From assembly GCA_036023115.1 (NCBI GenBank), contig JAYKKT010000089.1, positions 19,339,001 to 19,403,000 of the forward strand: a stretch of 64,000 nucleotides of DNA, given 5' to 3'. The notes beneath the pieces are model-generated. The model did no database searches. It was not told the DNA's origin and saw only the letters and a list, made by a program, of their open reading frames with translations. Positions 33,456 through 44,353 of this stretch are shown here, in pieces; position 1 is the stretch's first letter, and every line of letters starts with the position of its first letter. A program made the translations under genes and the position numbers. This stretch comes from Brasenia schreberi. Lineage: Eukaryota > Streptophyta > Magnoliopsida > Nymphaeales > Cabombaceae.

Positions 33456-33473
33456 TGGCACGCCCGGTGGGAG
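33456..33473 (+). other. E3 primer-binding site
   Basis: TGGCACGCCCGGTGGGAG begins four bases after the LTR. It has the same core as E1 and an intact TGG. Confidence 0.88.
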
Positions 33474-33596
33474 CTGGGTCTTTAGGAAAAATTGATACAA
33501 AACAAACCAATCTCTAAAAACATCGTTTGTTTTCAAAAGTGTTTTAACTCTTTTGTCTTCTTGCATTTCATAGTTGGATTTAAAAGCATCGGAGTC

Positions 33597-36463
33597 ATGT
33601 CGAGTTCAGACTCCAATGAAGTATCTAGCCGGTTCTCATGCTCTTCAAGTTCTCATTCTAGAAGATCTTTGAAAAATCGAAAACAAAAGGAGGAAGAGTT
33701 AAGAAGAGAATACGAGGCCAAGGTCGCTGCTCTCAGCCAAGAGGCTGAAGCAGCTGATTCATGTTCGTCACATGGCGAACCAATAAAGGCCAAAAAGAAG
33801 TTTGGAAAAACTCGTAAAAACAAGGAGACCTCCGAGATAGAAGGCAACCCATACCTCGATTCCTTCACTCACAAAGATCGAAAAGCCCTACAGCAGTTGC
33901 TAAAAGGGCAAAATAGAGAGAAAACAACGTACGTCCTGTCTGATTTTCTCCCTTTAGATTACGAAACAGACAGCGACGACGAAATACCGAATTTCCATCG
34001 GTATGATGGCACGGGAGACCCTAGGTCTCACCTACAGCTTTTCTCTCTCGAGCCCACAAGAAAAAGAAGGACTCGATGAAATGGGTATATTGGTTCCCCT
34101 TATCCCTCAAAGGCACAGCTTCTAAATGGCTGGCTTCCTACGATTTGAGCCAGTTCGCAACTTTTGAAGAGTTAGCGAACTGCTTCATGCAAAGATTTTC
34201 ACACAACGTAGAAGTCACGCCTACATTGAACACTTTGAGGGATACGAAGCAAGGTATGAACGAAGATGTGCATACATTTATCGTTCGATGGAGGTCTCTC
34301 CTTGGACAAGTACGAGAACCCATATCCGAAGGATGCGCAGTAATGCTCATCCTGGACAATTTCAAAACTGAATTGAAAACTCTTCTTTCTTTACATGAAA
34401 TCTCTACTTTTCACAAACTAATTAAAAAAGCATCTCTTTTTGAGACGAATTTGAAAAAAGGGGTTTACGACCACCTATGGAAAGGGAGCGTAAACCCAAA
34501 GACTCGCTTGGAAAAGCCTGGCAATTATGGACTACCCACCATAGACAAAGGGGAAAAGCCCCACAAGATCGCCAATGTCCGGGTAGATCCAAGGTTGGCG
34601 AGCACTTCAAAGAATTTCGAAAATTTTGAAAACAGAAAAGACAAAAAAATGCAAAAACCATTTGAAAAAAGGGAGTATACTCCGCTGGGGCAACCTGTGT
34701 CGGAGGTCCTAGACCTCCTACTCGCCCAAAGCATGATCGAACTCCCTGAAATTCCCGAGGGAATCACTTCCAAAGGGAGGTTTTTGAATCGATTTTGTAA
34801 GTATCATCGGCTCAAAGGCCATGATACAAAGCAGTGTTTTTCCCTCCTAAACCAAATCGAGAACTTGATAGCAGAGGGCCGGCTCCAGGTCACTGAGGAA
34901 CCGGAGCCTGCCCAAGCTATTTTCAAAGAACCCTTCCCTAATCATGCAAGTACCAGTGGGAAGGGCAAAGAGGTATGTGCTCTCACGATTTCAAAGAGTC
35001 TAGCGCGTACATATAAGTCTGGTTTTTCTGCTTGTGCATCTACACTCATCCTTCGTAGGAAACCTGCCCAAGTAGTGATTCGGGGACCACCAAGAGTTCC
35101 GTCTCTGATTAAACCAGTTTTAAAAACTCAAGGTACTCCAAAACAGTCGATTAGAGCCATCTTAAGCACGAACCCTAGGTTGATCGTAGGGGAAGTGACA
35201 AGATCCGGGAGGATCTATCAACCCCCGCATCTACAAAATGCTAAAAAAGTGGTCAGTGTGCCTGGCCCTTCAAAAGCGTGTATTCCTGGAGTTCTGCCCA
35301 AAACAGACAAAGGAAAAGTCGTTTTAAACTTGTATGATTTCGAAAACCATCTTTCAAAAATTCCCATTAACATGTCCATCCTAGAGCTGATACAAACCTC
35401 GCCTAGGCATAGACTCGTGTTAGAGAAAATTCTAGAAAGAGCAAAGGTTAGTTCGGACATAATCCCAGAATCCTTGTCCAACCAAGTGGCGTCCATAGGT
35501 GCAAAAACACCTATCATGTTTTCGGAAGAGGATCTCGAAAGACCCTATGAAACCCATAATCAGGCCCTACACATCGAGGTGGTATTAAATCACCACTCTC
35601 TAGATAGGTGCCTAGTTGACGGGGGAGGAGGGCTCAACATCCTTCCGCTTCACATAGCACATCAGATTGGAGTCACCTTAACTTCCATAAACCCAAGCAC
35701 CATCGTAATCACTGGATACGATGGAAATGCGTCCAGACCTTTAGGATCCGTTGAACTTCCCATGGAAACAGGAGGGATAGCTCACGTGGGGGTATTCCAT
35801 GTTTTGGACATCCACCCCCACTACAACCTACTGCTGGGAAGGCCTTGGATACACAGCCTACATGCTGTGCCGTCCACCTTCCATAAATGTGTTAAAATCC
35901 CTTTTGAAAACCAAGTCATTGTGATCCTAAGTGAGAGTCATCCACAACTTCAGGGGATTCAAAATTCCCCATGCTTTTCAAGTTCCCAGTCCTACGAGGT
36001 CAACTCAGGGAAAACCGTGGTCGAACCACCAAAGCTCACCCTTCAGGTACCTAGGAAGGTCGTACACATCCAGGGGCCGCCCAAGGCTGGCCCACTCAAA
36101 ACACTAACCATCCTAGGAAAAACCAAGCATCCACTATTTCCAAAACCCCTGAACAGAAAACCTTATGTGCATAACATGGACGATAGCAAGTTCCAGGATC
36201 ACGAATTATATGAAAACTTTTCCAAAAACAAAAAATCATGGAACATGTTATTAAACATGGGGTATATGCCATACAAAAGTCTAGGGGCACAAAATCAAGG
36301 TCTCGTAGAACCCATTTTGCCAAAAGCCAACCAGAGCCGACACGGGATCGGCTATACTCCCAGAATACCGCCAGAACCACCCCCTGTGACCACCTGGGTC
36401 AAGGGTGCCCTGGAGCCTACCCAAGCAGAAACCTATAATTTAGATCTCTTGTTCGGAGTCTAA
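33597..36463 (+). CDS. E3 gag-protease with G-patch-like end (one frameshift)
   Basis: The start is the ATG at 33597 (MSSSDSNEVSS). Compared with E1 and E2, one base is missing near 34045, so the first frame stops at 34079. The second frame is open from 34076 to 36463; its ATG overlaps the stop (ATGA). In the second frame, the Gag core continues (WLASYDLSQFATFEELANCF), the knuckle is C241-x2-H-x4-H-x4-C254 (CKYHRLKGHDTKQC), and the protease centre is at about residue 515 (LVDGGGGLNILP). A G-patch-like segment follows at about 720-760 (NMGYMPYKSLG, then HGIGYTP). Gag packages RNA, protease matures the polyprotein and G-patch segments bind nucleic acid. The Asp-Gly-Gly-Gly protease form recurs in E1 and E2. 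Confidence 0.88.
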
Positions 36464-36488
36464 CTAGTGGCGTTTTTCCTTTGTAGGT
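36464..36488 (+). promoter_or_regulatory. Splice-acceptor-like tract between protease and RT frames
   Basis: After the gag-protease stop, a TTTTTCCTTTGTAG tract precedes GTATGATGG at the RT frame. E2 (about 45915-45934) and E1 (about 55540-55558) carry TTTTCCCTTTGTAGGTATGACGG. In E1 and E3 the RT frame is +1 relative to protease. Ogre-type Tat elements use an intron at this place; the donor here is not identified. Confidence 0.55.
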
Positions 36489-38435
36489 ATGATGGAAGAT
36501 CCCTCAATCAAAAATCCAAAAACATTTGAAAAACTCGAAATTCAAAAAATTGAAAAATCCCAAAAACCAAAAACATTTGAAAAAGATCAAAAACTCGAAA
36601 AAAGAGTTGTTTGTATAGTTCCTAAAGTCCTTTCCTTACAAAAATCCAAAAAAATCGGAAATTTACAAAATACCAAAAACAAAATCCTGTATTTAGCAGC
36701 TCTTGATAAAGGTTTTGAAGAAGAAAAGAATTTCGAAAAGAAAGTCCTCTGCATAAGAGGACCAAAATCGTCAAAACCTACAGAAAATCCAAAACAAAAA
36801 CCAAGCGTTTGCGAAAACTGTGCGTCAAGTCCAAATTCCCTAGGATTTAGAAGTCTTGAGAATGATCAAGGCCCAGAATTGGATTTCCTCGAGGAAGATC
36901 CTACTTCTGAGCTCCCTGAATTTCATAAAATTCTCGATTTTGAAAAACCTTCGAAATCAGTAGGAGGGGATTTTATAGAGATAAACTTAGGGAATGATTT
37001 AAAGCCGAAAATCATTAAGGTAGGCACGTGTCTACATGAGCACGAAAAAGCATCATTCATTGCATTTTTGAATACCTACGTTGATGTGTTTGCATGGACG
37101 TATGAAGACATGCCGGGTATAGACCCGAATGTTGTAGAGCATCGTCTTCCCTTAGATTCAGATGCAAAACCCATAAAACAAAAGCTTAGGAAGATACATC
37201 CGAATGTGCATTCACAAGTCAAAGAGGGTTTAGAAGATCTGTTAAAAGCCGGATTTATAAAACCCATTGCATATTCTGATTGGTTATCCAATATAGTTGT
37301 TGTTCGAAAAACCAGTGGGAAAATTCGAATATGCATCGATTTCAGAAACTTGAATAAAGCCACCTCAAAAGATAATTTCCCTTTACCAAACATTGATTTG
37401 ATAGTCGATAGTACTGCAAATCATGAAATGTTTTCATTCATGGATGGCTATTCAGGATATAACCAAATCAAACTAAGCCCACGAGATCAGGCTAAAACCG
37501 CCTTTACAACCCCATGGGGCACGTACTGTTATACGGTCATGCCCTTTGGTTTGAAAAATGCTAGCGCCACGTACCAAAGAGCTATGACCTCGATCTTTCA
37601 CGATCAAATTCATGAGCTCGTGGAGGTATATGTAGATGATCTCCTGGCTAAGTCAAAAAATCGATGCACTCATCTCGAATGCTTACAAAAGATTTTCGAA
37701 AGGCTTAGACTTTACAACATAAAGCTAAACCCTCAAAAATGCGTATTCGGTGTAGAATCCGGTAAGCTTTTAGGATTTATGGTAAGCCAAAGGGGCATAG
37801 AAGTCGACCCCTCTAAGTGTAGAGCCATCATAGACATGACCCCACCCTCCAATCTCACGCAGATTCGTAGCCTCCAAGGTCGCCTACAGTCCATTCGCAG
37901 GTTTATCTCAAACCTGGCAACTAGATGCGAACCCTTCAACAAGTTGCTGAGAAAGGGTACGAAATTTTTATGGGATGACGAGTGCCAAAAATCATTTGAA
38001 AGGTTAAAAGCATACTTAGTTAATCCCCCTGTTTTAAACCCTCCAAAACCAGGAAAACCTCTTCTACTTTACATTTCTGTGCATGCGAATGCTTTGGGAG
38101 CTCTGTTAGCTCAATACGAGGATGACACTCACAAGGAATGTGCCATATACTATCTTTCGAAAACTCTCCTGGCTTACGAAAGGAATTATCAGGCCATGGA
38201 GAAGACGTGCTTGGCCCTAGTTTGGGCCTGCCAGAAATTTCGACACTATTTCCTAGATCATGAGATCTGGATAGTGTCCAAGCTTGACCCAATCAAGCAC
38301 TTATTCGAAAAACCCATTCTCACGGGTAGATTGGGTAAATGGCAACTCCTTCTAATGGAGTATGACTTGAAATACCATCACCAGGTCTCCATTAAGGGGC
38401 AAGCCCTAGCAGACTACGTGGCTGAGTTCCCCTAG
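36489..38435 (+). CDS. E3 reverse transcriptase and first RNase H
   Basis: The frame begins MMEDPS and has a Lys-rich, low-complexity N-terminal ~120 residues. RT starts near residue 245 (EGLEDLLKAGFIKP), with FRNLNKAT, FSFMDGYSGYNQI, PFGLKNASATYQRAM and the active site YVDD at residues 381-384. The first RNase H region (about 520-640) has YISVHANALGALL, where a catalytic Asp is expected early; it looks degenerate, as usual for Tat elements. A deleted T near 38432 creates a TAG that ends the frame early, whereas E1 and E2 read on into the next domain. It would copy element RNA to DNA. Confidence 0.92.
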   Translation: MMEDPSIKNPKTFEKLEIQKIEKSQKPKTFEKDQKLEKRVVCIVPKVLSLQKSKKIGNLQNTKNKILYLAALDKGFEEEKNFEKKVLCIRGPKSSKPTENPKQKPSVCENCASSPNSLGFRSLENDQGPELDFLEEDPTSELPEFHKILDFEKPSKSVGGDFIEINLGNDLKPKIIKVGTCLHEHEKASFIAFLNTYVDVFAWTYEDMPGIDPNVVEHRLPLDSDAKPIKQKLRKIHPNVHSQVKEGLEDLLKAGFIKPIAYSDWLSNIVVVRKTSGKIRICIDFRNLNKATSKDNFPLPNIDLIVDSTANHEMFSFMDGYSGYNQIKLSPRDQAKTAFTTPWGTYCYTVMPFGLKNASATYQRAMTSIFHDQIHELVEVYVDDLLAKSKNRCTHLECLQKIFERLRLYNIKLNPQKCVFGVESGKLLGFMVSQRGIEVDPSKCRAIIDMTPPSNLTQIRSLQGRLQSIRRFISNLATRCEPFNKLLRKGTKFLWDDECQKSFERLKAYLVNPPVLNPPKPGKPLLLYISVHANALGALLAQYEDDTHKECAIYYLSKTLLAYERNYQAMEKTCLALVWACQKFRHYFLDHEIWIVSKLDPIKHLFEKPILTGRLGKWQLLLMEYDLKYHHQVSIKGQALADYVAEFP

Positions 38436-38461
38436 AAGATGCGTATCCCACACTCAATGAA

Positions 38462-40272
38462 ATGCCGGATGAAGGCATATTGCAAAACCATTTTCAAAAC
38501 CACATTTTGGCTAACTCTTTCGAAAACCAAGTGTGGAAGATGCACTTCGACGGGGCACGAAACCAACGAGGGGCAGGAGCCGGGATCATCCTCGTATCCC
38601 CCGAAAAGGGAGAAATCCCCATAGCAATCCGTCTAGATTTCGAATGTTCCAACAATATAGCCGAGTATGAAGCACTCATACAAGGTTTAAAAGTTTCGAA
38701 AACTCTAGGGGCAGCATGCATCGAGGTTTTTGGAGATTCCCTCCTTGTTATAAACCAAGTTTTAAAAATTTGGCAAGTTCGAAACGAAAAACTGCTTCCA
38801 TACCACGAATTGGCCACTCGACTGGTTGAGTCGTTCCAATCGTGCACTCTCACACATGTAGGAAGAGAGGATAATAGCGTCGCTGATGCCCTCTCATCCT
38901 TGGGTTCAGCCCTAAGGGTCGATCCCACTTTGGGAACCAGACCCCTTGAAATATGGCACTCACCCACTCCTTCCATACACGATTTGCAAATCTGCCAAAA
39001 TGACCCTAATTCTGATGAAAAACCTTGGTTTTATGACATAAAGAATTTTTTAGAAAATGGGGGATTCACTGAGGATGCCACGTCTAAAGATAAGGCATTC
39101 ATCCGAAAAATTTCCACCCGATACACGATTTTGGGAGGGGTTCTGTACAAAAAGAGTTTTACGGGCATCTTACTAAGATGCGTCGACCTAGAGGAGGCTA
39201 GGATTGTTATGCACGAATTCCACGATGGAGAATGTGGAGGTCATGTCAATGCCAACATGATGGCAATGAAAATACTTAGAGCAGGTTATTTTTGGTCTAC
39301 CCTGAGAAAGGATTGCCACGATCATGTTAGGAAGTGTCACCCGTGTCAAGTGCATGGTCACGCCATTCATATCCCCTCATCATCACTGCATTCCGTGGTC
39401 AGCCCCTGGCCATTCACCATGTGGGCGTTTGATATCGTAGGACCAATTTTTCCAAAGGCCTCAAACGGACACAGGTTCATTTTAGCAGCCACTGAGTATT
39501 TTTCCAAGTGGGTCGAAGCCGCCTCCCTGACAAATGTCCAGGGACAACATGTGGTGGCCTTCATTAGGAAAAACATCTTGGCTCGATTTGGAGTTCCAAG
39601 AGATCTTGTGTCCGATAATGGCACCCCATTTAAAAATGAGCGGATGGTCAAGCTGTGCAACAAGTATGGCATAAATCATCACTTCTCATCACCTTACTAC
39701 CCTCAAGGCAACGGCCAAGCCGAAGCCACCAACAAGACTCTCATCAGCATTGTTGAGAAAACCTTAGAGAAGGGTAGAACATGGCACGAGAAGTTGGATG
39801 AAGCCTTATGGGCTTATAGGACTTCCATCCGCACTCCCACAAATGCCACGCCTTTTGAGTTGGTTTACGGCACAAACGCCATTCTCCCCATCCATACACA
39901 TCTGCATTCATTTCATACATCCGTTGCACTCGACCTCCCCCTAGAGACGCTTCAGCATGCTAGGATGGCCGAACTAGATCTATTAGATGAGAGGCGACTC
40001 CTTGCTATGGACCATGCTCATGCATACCGGCAAAGGATCGCCCGACATATGAAAAACATATGAAACCTCGCCACTTTGAAGTGGGAGAGCTAGTTTTGAA
40101 AATCATCCACCATCGTGGCCCACATCCACTTGGAAAGTGGCGGCCCAAGTGGGATGGCCCTTACGTCGTGCGTGGAACCACCACAAACAATTCTTATTGG
40201 TTAACCGATGTCGAGGGTAGGAATTTAGCAGATCCTATAAATATTCAGTATTTGAAAAAATATCATGTATAG
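38462..40272 (+). CDS. E3 archaeal-type RNase H and integrase (late frameshift)
   Basis: The frame from 38462 holds a second RNase H with acidic residues at D30 (MHFDGA), E68 (AEYEA), D92 (GDSLLV) and D142 (VADALS), the hallmark of Tat elements. Integrase follows: HHCC zinc module (H254, H261, C292, C295) and catalytic D324 (WAFDIVG), D385 (VSDNGTPF) and E421 (GQAEATNK). A missing T near 40045 ends this frame at 40063; the integrase C-terminus continues in the next frame from 40060 to 40272 (KPRHFEVGELVLK, WDGPYVV). All catalytic residues are present, so only the frameshifts disable it. Confidence 0.92.
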
Positions 40273-41471
40273 GGTCTGAGTTAAATTCCCATTTTTGTGA
40301 AAAATATTTTAGGGAAAGCCACTTTGAAACTTCGAAACCAAGGATCAAAGGTAAGTTGGGTGACCCTGAATGAAAGAATCGACATTTTGTGAAAAAGCAG
40401 AGCTTTCCAAATACGTGGCTACATTTCAAAATCCTTCTTCTTACAAAGAAAGGCCGAATTCAATATAACAAGATACTTGCAAGTTGTACGTGCTATTTCT
40501 AAATAGGCTAAACTAGAATGGGTCAAGTATGACCTTGGGATAAGTCCTCCCCTCTTCTCTTCTCCTTCCAAAAGGAAAACCTGGCCAAAACAAGGGGAAA
40601 TCCCCACCAAAAAGCCCTTTCCCAAAAAAAAAAAAAAAAGAGAGAAAAAGAAAAAAGAATCAAAAAGAAAATTTGAGTCTTCTATGTAAAAGAGGGATTA
40701 AAGAAAAAATACTCCCAAAGGGAGACCCTCTATGAAAAAAAAAAAGGAGAGAGAAAAAGGCCAAAAAGCTCAAAAGAGAGCAGTTTTCCGCCTTCTTTGC
40801 CTCAAACCACGGGACACTTCAGAAGGGACCGTGGTACTTCTTTCCCATCCCTGTGACTTATCCCGAGCGAAACATGGTTCATTTCAGGGAATCCTAAAGT
40901 AAAAATAGGATTTACTTACTTGAATTTCGTCTTGTTTGAGAATACGACGTTTTGAGTAAGGCATAAGAATTTTGAAACGTGGCTTATTTTCTCATAAAAC
41001 CTCTGCTAGATTAGCAAGGGTCGAAACTCGAGTAAAGGCAAACACAAGGAGCTGAAGGTCCTTATGATCGATGGCTCAGAAAAGTTTTCCCTTTTAAAAA
41101 TGAATTTCAGAAAAACTCGAACATCAAGCATACGTAAGACCCGCTCACTTGGAGCAGCAGGTCTTCATAAAAGTCTCAAAAGTTCGACCATATGATTTGG
41201 TCTCTAGGAGATCGCCCTTTCTAACACCTCATCCATAGCATGCACCTTTGCAGGTCCGCGCATGAACATTTCATATGTGACCTCCACTTAGGGTTAGATC
41301 CATAGAAAGTCCCCTTTTGGCAAAAAAAATCCCCTCCTATCGGATTTTTAAAAGAAAATTTCTTTTGCTCAAAATTTGGGACGATCCCATATTCTCAAGA
41401 TCAAATCCGGGAGAAAACAAAACAGGGGTGTTATCTTCTTCGCCATTATCCAAATCAATTTGGATAATGCC
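40273..41471 (+). other. E3 3' untranslated region
   Basis: About 1.2 kb of purine-rich non-coding sequence with A-rich runs (near 40626-40745) and a CCACGG...CCGTGG hairpin at 40807-40834. It aligns with the equivalent regions of E2 (49711-50866) and E1 (61231-62306). No additional ORF resembles a known family. Confidence 0.8.
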
Positions 41472-41484
41472 AAAGAGGGGCATC
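41472..41484 (+). other. Polypurine tract of E3
   Basis: AAAGAGGGGCATC directly precedes the 3' LTR. Confidence 0.92.
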
Positions 41485-44348
41485 TGTAAACACCCCAAAA
41501 AAAAACCCAAATACTTTTCAAAACCAAATGCCTGGTTTGAAAACCAGTTCAAAAGATAAGAATTTTCGAAAAACTCAGGAAATCGAAACATTTCAAAATT
41601 CTGTTTTCCAACCCTGTTTGAAACATGAAAAACCTTGAAAATGGACGAAAGTCCTATTTTTATGAAAGACCAGACGAACAGATGAAGCCTGGCTCAAAAC
41701 AGTCGCAAAAGAATAAAAAAGTTCAAAGGTCAAGCCCAACCCGATGAAAAGTGAATTTCAAGGACGAAAAAGAAGCCCAGGCCACAAACGCATTTCAAGC
41801 CTGAAGCATCAAAGGCCAAGCCGAAAGCATCTCTGAAATCACGGAAAATCCAAGTCAAATGCAAGAAGAAACAGTCGAAACAGAGTCCAGAAAGACGAAA
41901 AGAAGCTTGGACGATGAAAATGGGAAAAACCTGGCATAAGACGGAATCTTGATGAACTCAGGACCCGCACGAAGCATCCAGCTTGAAACGCCAGAAAGGA
42001 CTGAAGAAGAGAAAAATTTGGATCAAATCTGGATCCAAAAATCTAGATCCAGATCCAAGATCCATATCCAAACGAAACTTGGATTGGATTGGATCCGGAT
42101 TTTAGAGACCAACAAAGGATCCATATCCACACAAGGGGCCTATAAAAGGACGTGAGTGGGCTGGCTTTGAGAGGGACGATTTTTCCAGCACTTCACGTGG
42201 ATGGTTGGGGGGAAAAGAGAGAGAGAGAGAGAGAGAGGAAGGTCAACAAAAGGGGCTGGCCTTCCCCTCTTGTTTTGTAAAAACGTGGGTTGGTCTTGTG
42301 GGCTGCACTCAAGTGCAAGAGAGAGCATCTCACGCCTTGTATTTTGCTGGAAATGGAGAGAAACCTGGCGGCATTGGATGGGCTGTCTTCAATGGAGATT
42401 GGCTGCGTTGGAAACAAGATCAAATGGGCTGATAGGTTGTCAAGGTAAGCCCCTAAAATCCTGCCCAAAGTCCCTTCTTTTCGTACCTCTCAAAACCACC
42501 TAAACCCTAAAACAAAGAGACGTCCAAAGTCTAGCCAAGATGCTGGCCGAACTTCACTAATGGGACGATCCTAGTTCTACCTAAGACTACCCTAATCTAG
42601 AACCATACCCAGCTCGGCCATTGGCTGGCCAAGCTCAACTTAGATCCCTCCCAGCCAAACCATCTAGCACTAAACCACCTAAACTATTTCCTAAACCAAA
42701 ACTACTCCTAGAGACCTAGCCAAAACCGAGTGTCTAAAACACTCGGTTCCTTCCTTTGGACGAACCCGTTTTCACCCATCTAGCTAGCTGAGTTCATTTT
42801 AGGTTTTGCCCTAAACTAAATCCATTACCTAAGTTAGATCCTAACCAAAAGAACTAACCTACACCTACCCAGCTCGGCCACCCTCTGGCCGAGCCACTCC
42901 CTTAGGATCTCACGTGAGATCCAACACCCAACATCAGCCCAAGCTCGGCCACCCTTTGGCCGAGCATTGCCCTAGAGCTTACCTTAGGATTCCCCTAAGA
43001 TCACTCACTATCCCTAAACCTAACTCGACCACTAGCTGGTCAGATTTTCCCCTTAGAGCCTTGAGCTAACCTTCGACCAAAACGAACCACCTAGACCTAA
43101 CTCAGATCCGTTAGTTTTTCACCCTTGATCTATCATATCTAAGCCCGAAACCCATGGTGCATTAACTTGTCAATCTAGCCCAAGTCACGATCTAGGATCA
43201 ACCTTCTACGCAGCTGGTCATCTCGCAGAGGAAAGTCCATCCAACGGCTATATCCAAGGTCAGGTTTCGCTGAAAAAGGAAGCCCAAGCAAAAGTCGAGT
43301 AAGTGCTCGAATCTGATTCTTTACGTTGTTTCAAATTCAATTCAATTTGATACGGGGTTGTAATAATGGAGCGTAGTCTCCCCCCGAGATGTAATATTAT
43401 GGTTTGAAACACGAATCACACACGTACACTCGAGCCTTTCCGCTCTTATCTGCACACCTTTTGCACACAAAACGGGCCTCAACAGCCCATAAGATATAGT
43501 TCTATTTATATACATTCAGCTGGGTTTTAAGGTTCAAGTTGCGTGAGTTGTCTTTCATTTTATACACCCAAAAGCACTCACTCACAATTGAGCCTTTCCG
43601 CTCTTACATATATATACGTATTTCCCCTTTCCGCTGGGTTTTTAAGGTTCAAGTCGTGTGAGTTGCCCTTTCAATTTATACACTTAAAGCACTCACTCAC
43701 ATTGAGCCTTCTCGCTCTTAAGATATAGCTATATATATTTTCCCTTCTGCATCTAAGATATAGCCATATTTCCCTTTCTGCTATTTCCCTTTCTGCTATT
43801 TCCCTTTCCGCTATCTCCCTTTCTGCTATTTCACTTCTGTTATGTCTTTAAATTCGGGGTTTTCCCTTCAAGTTGTGTGAGTTTGCATTGCATATCCGCC
43901 ACACTCGAGATAGGGAGCATACTTGCATCGAATCAGATTGGTCAAAACGTGTAGTACTTACCTTAAATCGAGCACTGGATGCACATGACTACACGCCAAA
44001 ATCTGCTAAAACCCGTGAGATACAGGAGCGCATAGATCCCATGTGTAAAAGTTGCAAATTTGACAAAACCAGTAGATAAAACACTTTTCAAGTTTTCAAA
44101 AAGAGTCGTGTTTGTAAAATCGAGTTTTTCTAAAGCGTACAGACTGACCCTTGTGCGCCGGTACAAGAAAGTCTGCGACGAAAAGAACCCACTTATCCAC
44201 AGTCGCCCCAAAAGTCAGATATTTTCAAAAAAATCACTTCGCTAGTTTGAGAAAGCTAGCTGGCACGCCCTTTTTAAAAGCAAACGTAAGCACGAAAAGA
44301 TTCGCTTCAGGCCTAAGAACCCGGAGTCGAGGATTTTCCGTGCCTACA
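41485..44348 (+). repeat. E3 3' LTR (family B, 2864 bp)
   Basis: Near-identical partner of 30589-33451. Differences seen by eye include those near 41932-41943, 42097, 42531, 42991-43020, 43484, 43814 and 44343. It ends CCTACA instead of TCTACA. Confidence 0.95.
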
Positions 44349-44353
44349 GCCAC

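Larger units (their letters stand above)
30589..44348 (+). mobile_element. E3, youngest Ty3/gypsy (Tat-type) element, inserted in E2
   Basis: A structurally complete element of 13,760 bp with LTRs of 2863 and 2864 bp, PBS, gag-protease, pol, polypurine tract and perfect TSDs. By eye the LTRs differ at about eight substitutions and two small indels, pointing to recent insertion. Three single-base deletions break the reading frames. Its LTR family B is largely unlike family A, although its proteins are close to those of E1 and E2. Confidence 0.95.

Noticed and set aside
34076..34079. ATGA overlap in E3 gag considered as programmed reinitiation or frameshifting
   Set aside because: E1 and E2 read this region in one continuous frame, so E3 has simply lost a base and the ATG is an internal Met codon.
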